The position numbers and the translations under genes are program-made. Positions 46,777-55,230 of a DNA stretch of 64,000 nt are shown piece after piece. The DNA comes from Chryseobacterium taklimakanense (lineage in GTDB: Bacteria > Bacteroidota > Bacteroidia > Flavobacteriales > Weeksellaceae): contig NZ_LT906465.1 in the NCBI RefSeq assembly GCF_900187185.1, positions 2,232,001-2,296,000 of the forward strand, written 5' to 3'. Numbering within the stretch: position 1 is the stretch's first letter; each line of letters opens with the position of its first letter. Below the pieces are notes generated by a model. The model was not told the origin of the DNA. It saw only the letters and a list, made by a program, of their open reading frames with translations, and searched no databases.

Positions 46777-46911
46777 GCAGGTAACAGGCGTTTGGCTCAA
46801 TGGCGGGTGACGTGGTTAATTGAACATTCTACCTCGCATCAACTTTTGTGGTGTATTGACAGTTTTGTGCTCCAAAATCCGCCACTGCGCCAAGCGCCAA
46901 ACCGTTATGTG
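46777..46911 (+). other. attC-like site 3 (OXA cassette)
   Basis: Left core GCAGGTAAC (46777-46785) is the complement of GTTACCTGC at the OXA cassette start (45864-45872), even though that core differs from the GTTATGTG cores elsewhere. Right core GTTATGTG (46904-46911). Inner arms TTTGGCTCAATGGCGG and CCGCCACTGCGCCAAG pair imperfectly. Confidence 0.87.
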
Positions 46912-46971
46912 AAAGAATAAAACGGCACCTCCAAAAAGAAAGTGCCGTTTCGAAATTAAATTTATAAATTC

Positions 46972-48198
46972 TCAATCCACTACTTCTGAAACAGTTGATT
47001 TTTCTATTAGAAAAATTCCGTCAAAAGCTTCTTCTATTTCAGTTTTTAGGCACATCGAATCAAATCGAATCTTATTACAATTTTTTAATTCCGTACTTCT
47101 GTTCATTAGTAAACAGCATTCTTTTCCTCCAAATTCTTGCATAATAAATTCAACAGAATCCGACTCTGGAAAATCAAGTGGAAATTTATCAACCCTAAAG
47201 CCAAATTGATAATCATTATCAGGATACAATGCCGCAGTTTCTCCACGTAGATTAGTTATTGCAAATGCTTTATATTTTTCTCCAAAAGTCATCGAAAGTC
47301 TTTGCCCCATTGGATAACAACTAATAAATCCATCAAAATCTACCGGAGTTTTTTGAATGTGAGCATTGTGGGCAACCAAAATAATCTTTTTACCAAGTGA
47401 ATTTTTCAAAAACCAATCAATGCTTTCTGCCATATACTGGTCTTTTGCTCCCATATCTCCTTCAATTCCCCTTTCAGTAATGAAACTTTCCATAGCATCA
47501 GCATTATAATTCATATAAATCAAGCCTTTAACTTGATGAACTATCGATTGAAATTCTAAACTTTCTAATTTTGGTTGAAGAGTAATCAAACGAATGTAAA
47601 CTTTTAATAGCAATGCTTTTAATTCATTATGTTCAGCTTCATCAAAAAGCGATAAATTTAACGCAAGCTGAGAAGTCGAATAGAAATCAAATTTCTCAGC
47701 AAGATTTAAAATCTTCTGTAAGACATCAGAAGAAACGATTGAAAGTCTTTGCAAATAATCAGATACAATACGAAAGTTTGGAAAATAAGAACCTCCATTT
47801 TTAGGAATATCCACACCTAAAAAGGTAATTTGATTATTATTGTCTTGATTATACCGACGAAGCCATAGCAAAGTATCTTTAAACTCATTTGGATAATAAA
47901 AGTGTGACAGTAACTTATCCAAATCGTCGAATGGAATTTGTGATTTTATCCACTTATCAACTTCTAATCCTTCAGAAAAACCAAACTCAAATGCCAAGGT
48001 GTCAAAATCACATTCAGTTACTAAAAACTCAATAACTTGATGCCTGAATGTAAAAAACTCTTTTATGAAATGTGAGTTTTCGCCTAAACCAACAATTGTA
48101 GAAGAATCAAAATATTCTCGAAATCGAAAAAGACTTTGTTTTATGGATGTATTATTTTCCGAATTAAACGGAAAAGTTAAGGGTTTTATATTTTTCAT
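46972..48198 (-). CDS. Erythromycin esterase (Ere), fourth cassette, reversed
   Basis: 408 residues. Hydrolyses the macrolide lactone. Motifs of the Ere family: IVGLGENSHFIKEFFTFRH with the catalytic-His region, TLAFEFGFSEG with the conserved Glu, and LVAHNAHIQKTP. It looks closest to ere(D)-like enzymes of Riemerella/Chryseobacterium. It is read against the array direction. Confidence 0.88.
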   Translation of the reverse strand: MKNIKPLTFPFNSENNTSIKQSLFRFREYFDSSTIVGLGENSHFIKEFFTFRHQVIEFLVTECDFDTLAFEFGFSEGLEVDKWIKSQIPFDDLDKLLSHFYYPNEFKDTLLWLRRYNQDNNNQITFLGVDIPKNGGSYFPNFRIVSDYLQRLSIVSSDVLQKILNLAEKFDFYSTSQLALNLSLFDEAEHNELKALLLKVYIRLITLQPKLESLEFQSIVHQVKGLIYMNYNADAMESFITERGIEGDMGAKDQYMAESIDWFLKNSLGKKIILVAHNAHIQKTPVDFDGFISCYPMGQRLSMTFGEKYKAFAITNLRGETAALYPDNDYQFGFRVDKFPLDFPESDSVEFIMQEFGGKECCLLMNRSTELKNCNKIRFDSMCLKTEIEEAFDGIFLIEKSTVSEVVD

Positions 48199-48328
48199 TA
48201 TTACCTTATTTTAAATTAAAAATTAACGTACCAAATAGCAACCGTCTCAAAAAGACGATTTAATAATTTACTTTAATTTTTAATTACCAAGGCTTGCTGA
48301 AATACATAAAATGTGAATTATTTGAATA

Positions 48329-48336
48329 CAAAGATA
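48329..48336 (-). promoter_or_regulatory. -7 box inside the ere cassette
   Basis: TATCTTTG on the minus strand, about 130 bp before the ere start. It would let this reversed cassette be expressed independently of the array promoter. Confidence 0.5.
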
Positions 48337-48347
48337 CTAAAAATTCC

Positions 48348-48547
48348 TTCACATAACATCGCATTGGCAAAATGGCAGGTTAAGTGCTAAATTGAAAGTT
48401 TCTGCATTTTATTCCGCCGAATGTGTTCCACATTCGCTTTTTATTTGTAAGTTAGCTCTGTGGAAACACATCGGCTACGTTCTCGCTAAATTGAACTTTT
48501 TGTCCAATTTATCCGCCACTTCGCCAATGCGTTTCCCGTTATGTGTA
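48348..48547 (+). other. attC-like site 4 (ere cassette), long form
   Basis: Left core TTCACATAAC (48348-48357) is the exact complement of GTTATGTGAA at the ere cassette start (46904-46913). Right core GTTATGTGTA (48538-48547). Inner arms CGCATTGGCAAAATGGC and GCCACTTCGCCAATGCG pair with few mismatches. At 200 bp it is the longest intact site. Confidence 0.87.
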
Positions 48548-48606
48548 ATTTTAGCCGCAAACGCAGTTAAAACAAAAAGGCTCCGAATTCCGGAACCTTC
48601 TTTTTA

Positions 48607-49236
48607 TCATTTCATTTTTCTAAAAAACTTGTACAACAAATCGATTTTATTTGAACAAAGAATTGGCATTGCTTCAAAAAGATTTTCCTCATCCCATTCC
48701 CACCATTTCATTTCCTGCAACTTTTGGATGTCATCATCGCTAAATCTCTTTTTTATTAATTTGGCTGGATTTCCCCCTACAATTGAATAAGGTTCAACAT
48801 CTTTTGTAACCAAAGCACGACTGCCAATAACAGCTCCATCTCCTATCTGAACTCCTGGCATTATCATAGCTTCACTACCAATCCAAACATCATTCCCAAC
48901 AACTGTATCTCCTGCTTTTTGAAATCCATCTTGGCTTTTACTGAAAACATCAAATTCAGACATATAAAAAAATGGAAAACTGGAAATCCAATCATATTTA
49001 TGACCTTGATTACCTGCCATTATGAAACTTGCACCACTCCCTATTGAGCAGTAAGAACCGATAATTAGTTTATCGACATCATTCCTGTCCGGAAACAGAT
49101 AACGAGCACAATCATCAAATGAATGACCGTGATAATAACCGGAATAATAAGAATATTTACCCGAAATTATATTGGGATTAGTTATGTGGTCTTTGATTAT
49201 TTTTCCTTTAAAAGGACTTTCGAAGAAATTTTTCAT
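48607..49236 (-). CDS. catB: Type B chloramphenicol acetyltransferase (CatB), fifth cassette, reversed
   Basis: 209 residues of left-handed beta-helix hexapeptide repeats ([53 protein letters not shown]). The conserved [15 protein letters not shown] carries the catalytic His. Acetylates chloramphenicol with acetyl-CoA. Family membership is clear; the subgroup is not. Confidence 0.9.
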   Translation of the reverse strand: MKNFFESPFKGKIIKDHITNPNIISGKYSYYSGYYHGHSFDDCARYLFPDRNDVDKLIIGSYCSIGSGASFIMAGNQGHKYDWISSFPFFYMSEFDVFSKSQDGFQKAGDTVVGNDVWIGSEAMIMPGVQIGDGAVIGSRALVTKDVEPYSIVGGNPAKLIKKRFSDDDIQKLQEMKWWEWDEENLFEAMPILCSNKIDLLYKFFRKMK

Positions 49237-49350
49237 TATTTAACATATTTAATTTACAATAAGACAATAAGGAGACAAAGAATAGTACTAAACTATTCTC
49301 TTCCTATACGTTGCGTAAAGTAAATATGCTAATCTGATAATTTCATCTGA

Positions 49351-49358
49351 CAAATATA
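49351..49358 (-). promoter_or_regulatory. -7 box of the catB cassette
   Basis: TATATTTG on the minus strand, 115 bp before the catB start and close to the split attC5. The IS91-like insertion lies about 18 bp upstream, so it may have replaced the -33 region. Confidence 0.45.
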
Positions 49359-49367
49359 CAAAAAAAC

Positions 49368-49376
49368 TACACATAA
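49368..49376 (+). other. attC-like site 5, left core, cut by IS91-like insertion
   Basis: TACACATAA (49368-49376) complements TTATGTGTA at the catB cassette start (48539-48547). The next base expected, C, and the inner arm (ATTGTATTGGCAAAATGCGG) are found 2.4 kb away at 51797, on the far side of the IS91-like element. Confidence 0.75.
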
Positions 49377-49610
49377 TAGCTAAGTTTTCGTTGCGTGCGC
49401 AGCACGAACAATGAAAACCCTGTTGAACGGAACCTTCGGCAGCTTTTGGTTGGGTATTTTCCCACACTATGGGTTTATCGACAAAAGATTTTTAGAGATA
49501 CAAGAGACTTTGAGAAGAGTCTCTTTTTTTGTGGGTGATTTTGGCGAGTTTTTCTTGGTTTTATCGTGCTTTCCTTCACGTTAGGTTAACATTTCCCTTA
49601 CCCAAATCCG

Positions 49611-50777
49611 CTAAAATGCAGATTTAGGAGCAGGTAAATTTCGGCTCATCTCCAAAAACCAACTTGGCGGACCTCGTAGATCGAACGTGGCAATCGTCAC
49701 AAGATTTCCATCTTTACAACACGTACATTTCGGCTGAAAAGCTTTTGGCGGAAGCTTTTCTTTGGGCTGGATGCCTAAATTTTGTTGTAGATTTTTAAGT
49801 TTGATACGCTTCCAGGTGCTGCTCAAAAAACCATAATGACGGATTTTTACAAATCTTTTCGGTAAAATATGCATCACAAAACGGCGGATAAACTCTTCAT
49901 GGCTCAAAACCATCTGCTTTTTGATGCCTTTTTGGCGGTAATCTTTGTAAGAAAAAGTTACCGTTTCCGCGTCAATTTTCCTGATTCTCTGGTTGCTGAT
50001 GGCGATTTTATGCGTGTATCTGCCCAAATATTCTACCACAGATTTTGGGCTTCCAAAAGGCTTTTTGGCGTAAACAACCCAAGACTTTTCCCACAGATTT
50101 TGCCTGATTTTGGTATACTCTTCAAAGTTTTTATCTTTTAATTTCTCACAAAATTTAGCCCTGAAAACTTTACTCAAAGCCTTTACCGGAAACAAAAATT
50201 TGCCGTCTGAACGTAGATTTTTCCAAGCTCCGCTTTCATCCACTCCACCGCCCGGAACAATGCAGTGCAAATGCGGATGAAGGCTCAGATTCTGCCCCCA
50301 AGTGTGCAAAACAGCAATCATTCCCATTTTTAAACCTCGATTTTCACCAAACGTTTGAAGCGTTTCCCAGGCAGATTCAAATAAAAAATCGTACAACATT
50401 TTGGGCTCGTGAAGCGCGGTTTTGTTCAATACATCAGGAAGCGTAAAAACCACGTGGAAATAAGGTACCGGAAGCAGTTCGGTTTCCCGATTTTCAATCC
50501 ATTGCTCTCGGTTTTTGCTCTGACATTTTGGGCAATGACGGTTTCGGCAGGAGTTGTAACTGATGCTTACATTTCCACATTCATCACAAGCGTCAATATG
50601 ACCACCCAAAGCAGAGGTACGGCATTTTTTCAACGCTGAAAGTGTTCGTAATTGCCAAGAATTAAGTCCTAAATCTTCCAATTTTGAACCTAATTTGTTT
50701 AAAACATCGGCGACTTCGTATTGAGGTTGAGATTGAGGTTGAACTGACTGTTTTTTTGAGGTTTTTAAACCGCTCAT
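49611..50777 (-). CDS. IS91-family HUH transposase
   Basis: 388 residues from ATG at 50777 (MSGLKTSKKQ). The long open frame upstream overlaps the recombinase gene and is not used. A zinc-binding N-terminus (CDECGNVSISYNSCRNRHCPKC), the HUH motif LSLHPHLHCIVPGGG and the catalytic-Tyr region VVEYLGRYTHKIAISN are present. It makes a single-strand nick for rolling-circle transposition. ATGA overlap with the upstream recombinase. Confidence 0.92.
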   Translation of the reverse strand: MSGLKTSKKQSVQPQSQPQYEVADVLNKLGSKLEDLGLNSWQLRTLSALKKCRTSALGGHIDACDECGNVSISYNSCRNRHCPKCQSKNREQWIENRETELLPVPYFHVVFTLPDVLNKTALHEPKMLYDFLFESAWETLQTFGENRGLKMGMIAVLHTWGQNLSLHPHLHCIVPGGGVDESGAWKNLRSDGKFLFPVKALSKVFRAKFCEKLKDKNFEEYTKIRQNLWEKSWVVYAKKPFGSPKSVVEYLGRYTHKIAISNQRIRKIDAETVTFSYKDYRQKGIKKQMVLSHEEFIRRFVMHILPKRFVKIRHYGFLSSTWKRIKLKNLQQNLGIQPKEKLPPKAFQPKCTCCKDGNLVTIATFDLRGPPSWFLEMSRNLPAPKSAF

Positions 50778-51634
50778 TTTTTCCCAAATTCTGAAAAAAG
50801 GGTATCGAGCGGTGAAAAGAGTTTTTGGGTTGAAAGCTGGGCAATTTGAAGATAAACCAGCGTGGTATCGATACTTTCGTGACCGAGAAGATTTTTGATG
50901 CTCAAAATATCCATCCCATCTTCCAGAAGATGCGTCGCAAAACTGTGCCGAAGCGTATGGACACTCACTTCTTTCAGGATATTTGCCGTTTTTGATGCCT
51001 GCTTTACCGCCCACTGAACGCCGCGCTGGGAGTAACGGGAATCGAAATCGCCACCAGCACGCCCTCCACGAGGTTCTCCAAAGAGATAATCTTCCGGTTT
51101 TTCCGCTTCGATATACTTTTTGAGCCCACGAATCAGATGTTCGGAAAGTGGTAAATAGCGGTCTTTTTTGCCTTTTCCCTGAACCACTTTGAGTTGTTTT
51201 CGACCAAAATCTAAGTCGCACAAACGGAGATTTCGAACTTCCATACAGCGCAATCCGCAGCCGTAAAGAATGCCGATCAAAATTTTATGTTTTAAAAGTT
51301 TACAGCCGGACAACATCTGCCAAACCTCCTGTTTACTAAGCACTACAGGCAGTTTTTTCTCTCTTTTAATTTCCGGAAGACTCAAATAATCATAGCTCAA
51401 ACCTTCCGATTTAAGCAGAAATCGAAGTCCGTAAACGGTGTGTTTAAAATACGACTGTGAAGGTGATTTTGATTTTTTCTGAAGGTAAAAAAGGTAATCG
51501 TGAATTTGCTCGGGATCCAATTCTGTAGGAATTTTTCCGAAATGTAGCGACACCGCAGCGACGTGTCTGGAGTAATTTTGAAAGGTACTTTGGCTTCTTC
51601 CCAATACAGAAACCGTACGTTCAAACCTATGCAA
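50774..51634 (-). CDS. Tyrosine recombinase accessory to the IS91-family element
   Basis: 286 residues from a TTG at 51634; catalytic Arg in YGCGLRCMEV, Lys in GKGKKDR, HTLRH, LLGHE, and Tyr in TLVYLQI. The C-terminus KLFSPLDTLF shares SPLD with the array recombinase. Upstream in-frame codons continue to an eight-A run (51708-51715), after which an ATG (51723) would be in frame only with one more A, so a longer form (~315 residues) may be the native protein. Confidence 0.82.
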   Translation of the reverse strand: MHRFERTVSVLGRSQSTFQNYSRHVAAVSLHFGKIPTELDPEQIHDYLFYLQKKSKSPSQSYFKHTVYGLRFLLKSEGLSYDYLSLPEIKREKKLPVVLSKQEVWQMLSGCKLLKHKILIGILYGCGLRCMEVRNLRLCDLDFGRKQLKVVQGKGKKDRYLPLSEHLIRGLKKYIEAEKPEDYLFGEPRGGRAGGDFDSRYSQRGVQWAVKQASKTANILKEVSVHTLRHSFATHLLEDGMDILSIKNLLGHESIDTTLVYLQIAQLSTQKLFSPLDTLFSEFGKK

Positions 51635-51796
51635 AAGCTCCGCAAATCCCGGAACTTCGCGCTTTGCCTGATTGATGATCTTGTTTTCTCTAAGCTCTTC
51701 TACACTCTTTTTTTTGTTGCCATTTTACTGATTTTTAATTAGTTTTACAAAGTAACTAAATATAGCGCTGAGAAAGCTACCGAAGGTTTAGTTCAA

Positions 51797-51888
51797 CATT
51801 GTATTGGCAAAATGCGGGATGAAGTCTTGAATTGAAAAGCCTAAATATTTAGCCGCATATGCTTTTCAATTCCACTTTTTTTAGTAAT
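51797..51888 (+). other. Right portion of attC-like site 5, truncated
   Basis: The left arm continues (CATTGTATTGGCAAAATGC) with central sequence resembling site 4, then stops at about 51888 without a complementary right arm or GTT core. The remaining sequence is the ssb fragment, so the array ends in a deletion or abnormal junction. Confidence 0.65.
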
Positions 51889-51987
51889 TTAGTCATTGGG
51901 TGCTACCGAAAAGTTTACGACCTGTTTATCGTTTTTCAAGGTGTTGATTTCTGCATTTTTGGTAATTCTACCTACGATTGTGTTCAT
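51889..51987 (-). pseudogene. ssb: 5' fragment of a single-stranded DNA-binding protein gene
   Basis: 32 residues remain: MNTIVGRITKNAEINT through VVNFSVAPND and a stop. This matches the N-terminus of Bacteroidota SSB/OB-fold proteins (start, RITK, then QVVNFSVA). The gene is cut where the array sequence begins. Its upstream promoter region (51988 onward) is AT-rich. Confidence 0.7.
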
Positions 51988-52521
51988 AATCTTAAATTTT
52001 AAAATGTTAATATTTTGTTAATTTTTGTTTTGTCAAAGGTCAAATGTTGGGAGTGAATTGATTTGGTATCGAGGACACTCGGCATTTTTCTTTTTTTATA
52101 TTAAGTTAGAAAACAGTATTTTTTGCTGGATTTTTATTGTTTTTCCGTTGATTTCAAAGAACGTCTATGGTTGATTTGATTCGTACAACTGAGGTTCCGG
52201 CTTTTTCTTTGCCCATGAACATAGGACGGCACCATCCATACAAAACCCGATTCGGTTCCGCTGGATAAAGGCAGAAAATTCCGAATCGGGCTTGAAATCT
52301 TTTTGTCCGAAGGATTTAGGAGTGTCTGGAAAAATTGTTGGAGCTTGTGGAAAGAATTTTTTTAGAAACCCAAAAAGATTTTTTTGTGTGGGTGGTGCCG
52401 TCCTACATTTGCAAACGTAAAAGCCCAACCGCAGTTGGGAAACTTAATCAATGGACGTGGTTGTTAATGGAAAACTAAAGGAAATTCATTGGAAAATGGT
52501 TTCTCCAATGATTTAAACTGA
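51988..52521. other. Non-coding region with nested inverted repeats (52223-52404)
   Basis: Outer arms AGGACGGCACCATCC (52223-52237) and GGGTGGTGCCGTCCT (52390-52404) pair with one mismatch. An inner perfect pair CCCGATTCGG (52246-52255) / CCGAATCGGG (52281-52290) lies inside. An 87-residue open frame crosses the area but has no family resemblance. Candidates are an origin, a transfer site or a structured RNA. Confidence 0.5.
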
Positions 52522-53361
52522 TCAAATATTACAAAACCACTCGTTCAAGTCCTTAAAATTATGATAAATTAAAGAGCAATCCTCTACATTTTTGTATTGA
52601 CTTTTAATTTTTAATTTAACCGATTTCCCATTCTTATCATTGTCTAGAAAAAGTGAAATTTTCTCATATTGTTTCAGTTTTTCTTCCACCTTGAAAAACA
52701 TTGCAGTTGAATTTAAAGTCAAGTAATCACAGTTTGAATTATCTGATTTGTCTAAATTTCGGTAGGTCAGATAATCGAAAAAGCCCTCAAATATGAGAAT
52801 CTCGTTCTTGAGATTGTTATCATTAACAATCAACGTCACATCCTTTTTTCCCAAACATATTTTTGACTGTGGATTGCGAATCTCAAAACCTCCGGACTTA
52901 TTCTGAAATCCAATTCCGAAATATTTTCTTCCTTTCAATTCGTAGTGAATTTCCTTAACCCTATGCTTTTGCTCAAAAACTCTTCGGGACTTCAGATACT
53001 GAATTAATGCAGGATGCTGGATTTCTTTGATTTCTAAAATCTGATTGCATGTTTGACCAGTAGTTTCGTGATATTTTATTTCATTTTGAACTCTAAAATC
53101 CAATGTTGAAAGGCATTTCAATGCTTCTGAAACGGAACATTTCTTTATCTGTTGGACAATTGAAATCACATCGTAACTTTTTCCATTTCCAAAATCGAAC
53201 GCCTTGTTTTTGACAAAATCGACCGCCAGACTTGGAATTTTTTCCTCCCGGTCCAACGCAAAATAAAACGCAGTTTTCGGATTTTCTTTGACCGGAAACA
53301 GCCCGAACGACTCCAAAACCGCCCGAATTCCGACGTTTTGCTTGACTTTTTCGCAATTCAT
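52522..53361 (-). CDS. Toprim-domain protein (degenerate primase)
   Basis: 279 residues. The toprim signature is EILIFEGFFDYLTYRN (Glu) with LFLDNDKNGKSVKLK (DxD) after it. The N-terminal segment has the shape of a CHC2-like primase region but lacks the zinc cysteines. Similar proteins occur on mobilizable Bacteroidota plasmids. It is divergent from no gene and reads away from the iterons. Confidence 0.8.
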   Translation of the reverse strand: MNCEKVKQNVGIRAVLESFGLFPVKENPKTAFYFALDREEKIPSLAVDFVKNKAFDFGNGKSYDVISIVQQIKKCSVSEALKCLSTLDFRVQNEIKYHETTGQTCNQILEIKEIQHPALIQYLKSRRVFEQKHRVKEIHYELKGRKYFGIGFQNKSGGFEIRNPQSKICLGKKDVTLIVNDNNLKNEILIFEGFFDYLTYRNLDKSDNSNCDYLTLNSTAMFFKVEEKLKQYEKISLFLDNDKNGKSVKLKIKSQYKNVEDCSLIYHNFKDLNEWFCNI

Positions 53362-53385
53362 TTTTTTTCTTTTAATGCAAATTAC

Positions 53386-53775
53386 TTATCCACATTTCCC
53401 TTTTAAATAAAAAAGACTTTTAATTTATTTTTATATTACTTTTAGCAAACGGCATTCTTCTTTTGCCACAAAGGATTTAATGGTGTTTTTCGGTGAGTTC
53501 AATTCCGAAAACTAGTGAGTTCAATTCCGAAATTTGGGTGAGTGCAATTCCGAAATAAAGCCTGTTTTGGGGTGAGTGCAATTCCGAATCGATTTTTCCA
53601 TTTATTCTGATAACCGTAGTTATCCACAAAACAGCTAGGTTATCCACAATTTTTGTGTTTTCTAAATCTTCGGGTGAGTGCAATTCCGAATTCGATGCTG
53701 TTATTTTGTTCATTTTTAACATTTCTTTAACTTTAGTGAGTGCAATTCCGAATTGGTGGTGAGTGCAATTCCGAA
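53386..53775. other. Iteron-type replication origin
   Basis: Seven 17-bp copies of GTGAGTKCAATTCCGAA start at 53493, 53515, 53538, 53572, 53674, 53736 and 53759; the first two have T at the K position and the rest G. Three perfect DnaA boxes TTATCCACA lie at 53386, 53620 and 53640. The first DnaA box lies outside the repeats, the others in the long gap between iterons 4 and 5. The rep gene ends 2 bp from the last iteron. Confidence 0.9.
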
Positions 53776-53776
53776 A

Positions 53777-54901
53777 TCAGACAATCATCGGATAGCCATT
53801 AGGGAATATTTCTCCCATTTTTGTATTTCTATACAAATGCTTGATGTGTGCCTGAATTTCAATAAGAAATTTTTGACCTTTAAAGTCGGTCGATGCTATC
53901 TTTCTCATTCTGCAGTTCCTAATAAATTCCTTGAAGGCTCTTTCAATCAGTTCCCTTGTCTGCGGTATATTTTCGTATTGATGGAAAAACTGGACTGTTT
54001 CGGCTTCGTCTAATCTATATCGTTTTTTGAAATAGAGCAATCTTCGGTTAATTTTATGACTTTGGTTAAAATTCTCTTGGTTTGATTCTATAAGTTTTTT
54101 TGCTTCTTCAAATGGATGAGAAAATCCTTTGGTTAAGATAGGAACAATAAATATGGAATCCTTTTCATACCTGTATTGGAAAGAAAAACTATTGTATCTG
54201 TCGAGATTGATTTTGATGGGCTTTAGAAATTTGAAGCAGAAATCTTTGGTATTTTTATAATTTAACCCAAACTTTTTATTGAAATTACCCAGCTTCAGCA
54301 TTGTTCCCGATTCGGGAATTTTTGAAAGCCAGATGGAGAAAATAATGTGTTTGTTGTTTCTGATATTATACACCAGATGATAGAGTACATAATTATATTC
54401 GGGAATAACCAATAATTTTTTCAGCCAGTAACTGCTAATTAGAAATGTGGTAAAACCTCTTTGGTCATAGGTTGGCGTAGAAATAAGTCCGCCAAATGTT
54501 TTGATTTCTTTCCCTTTTGAATTAAGCGATTTGTACCATCCCATCTTAAATTTGGCGAGAAACTCATAGGCATCCACAACCTGCTTTGTGGAACCACTCG
54601 GAGAAATTTTACTGTTCCGGATTTTGATGGAGGCGAAAATGTTATTTTCTGTTTCAAATTCTTCATCAAATAGGGAAAGTTGCTTCGGACGGTCTTCGGG
54701 ACGAAACTGTTCATTGCCGATAATTGCAACGATATTGAAAATGACTCGAAGCGCATTGATTGGGATGTCCGCCGCTTGTTGGTCATCAAAAATAAAGTCG
54801 TCCACGAAATGGTTTCCCAGCCGAATCTTGTCGGGAACTTTTTCTCCCTTGTCCTCAAACTTCTTTCGGACATGGCGCAAATCTTTTTCAGATAAAGACA
54901 T
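53777..54901 (-). CDS. Replication initiator, Rep_3 family (RepB)
   Basis: 374 residues. Winged-helix pairs typical of iteron-binding initiators; conserved stretches are DKIRLGNHFVDD, ALRVIFNIVAIIG and GNFNKKFGLNYKN. It should bind the seven iterons next to its 3' end and open the origin. It has an intact frame. Confidence 0.87.
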   Translation of the reverse strand: MSLSEKDLRHVRKKFEDKGEKVPDKIRLGNHFVDDFIFDDQQAADIPINALRVIFNIVAIIGNEQFRPEDRPKQLSLFDEEFETENNIFASIKIRNSKISPSGSTKQVVDAYEFLAKFKMGWYKSLNSKGKEIKTFGGLISTPTYDQRGFTTFLISSYWLKKLLVIPEYNYVLYHLVYNIRNNKHIIFSIWLSKIPESGTMLKLGNFNKKFGLNYKNTKDFCFKFLKPIKINLDRYNSFSFQYRYEKDSIFIVPILTKGFSHPFEEAKKLIESNQENFNQSHKINRRLLYFKKRYRLDEAETVQFFHQYENIPQTRELIERAFKEFIRNCRMRKIASTDFKGQKFLIEIQAHIKHLYRNTKMGEIFPNGYPMIV

Positions 54902-54951
54902 TTTCTATTCTTAATGTTCCTGATTTCTTATTTCCTGATTTCAGATGGTAA

Positions 54952-55179
54952 TTATTTGGTTCGAACAGTTTTCTTTACTAGTTTTATTTTCTCACTTTTC
55001 AGTGTTTTGTCTCCATCAATGAGATTGTAGTGTTTGTAGGAATCAACACCAGTTGCTTTGAACACCCTTTTTTCGGCTTCTCCTATATTGGGGATCCTCA
55101 CTTTCTGGATACCCAGATATTCGTAAGATATTTTATTGATGGTTACTTTTTGACCAGGTTTTAAGTCAGATATTTTCAT
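54952..55179 (-). CDS. Small hypothetical protein of the plasmid module
   Basis: 75 residues, basic. It begins MKISDLKPGQKVTINKISYEYLG, suggesting a small beta-barrel/SH3-like fold. No function known to me. Confidence 0.6.
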   Translation of the reverse strand: MKISDLKPGQKVTINKISYEYLGIQKVRIPNIGEAEKRVFKATGVDSYKHYNLIDGDKTLKSEKIKLVKKTVRTK

Positions 55180-55230
55180 TGTTTTAAGTTTTTACGATTT
55201 GTTAGAAATGAAATCGACTTTTTATTGATT

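Larger units (their letters stand above)
49377..51796 (-). mobile_element. IS91-family element with accessory tyrosine recombinase, complete
   Basis: The ori end lies near 49379, with a CGTGC-GCA-GCACG hairpin beside it (49390-49404 region); the ter end is AAAGCTACCGAAGGTTTAG near 51771. It holds a recombinase gene and a transposase gene with ATGA overlap. It makes no target duplication, as expected for rolling-circle transposition. It splits attC5. Confidence 0.82.

Noticed and set aside
48392-48790. 132-codon open frame on the plus strand
   Set aside because: It runs through attC site 4 and antisense to catB; no homology is apparent.
50778-51221. Upstream extension of the IS91 transposase
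   Set aside because: It overlaps the recombinase gene in another frame; the ATG at 50777 with ATGA coupling fits family members.
52165-52428. 87-codon open frame on the minus strand
   Set aside because: It coincides with nested inverted repeats, has no family resemblance and no start context.
53493-53775. Evenly repeated 17-bp units that might be a CRISPR array
   Set aside because: Spacing is irregular (5 to 85 bp between units), there are no uniform spacers and no cas genes, and a Rep_3 initiator with DnaA boxes is adjacent. They are iterons.
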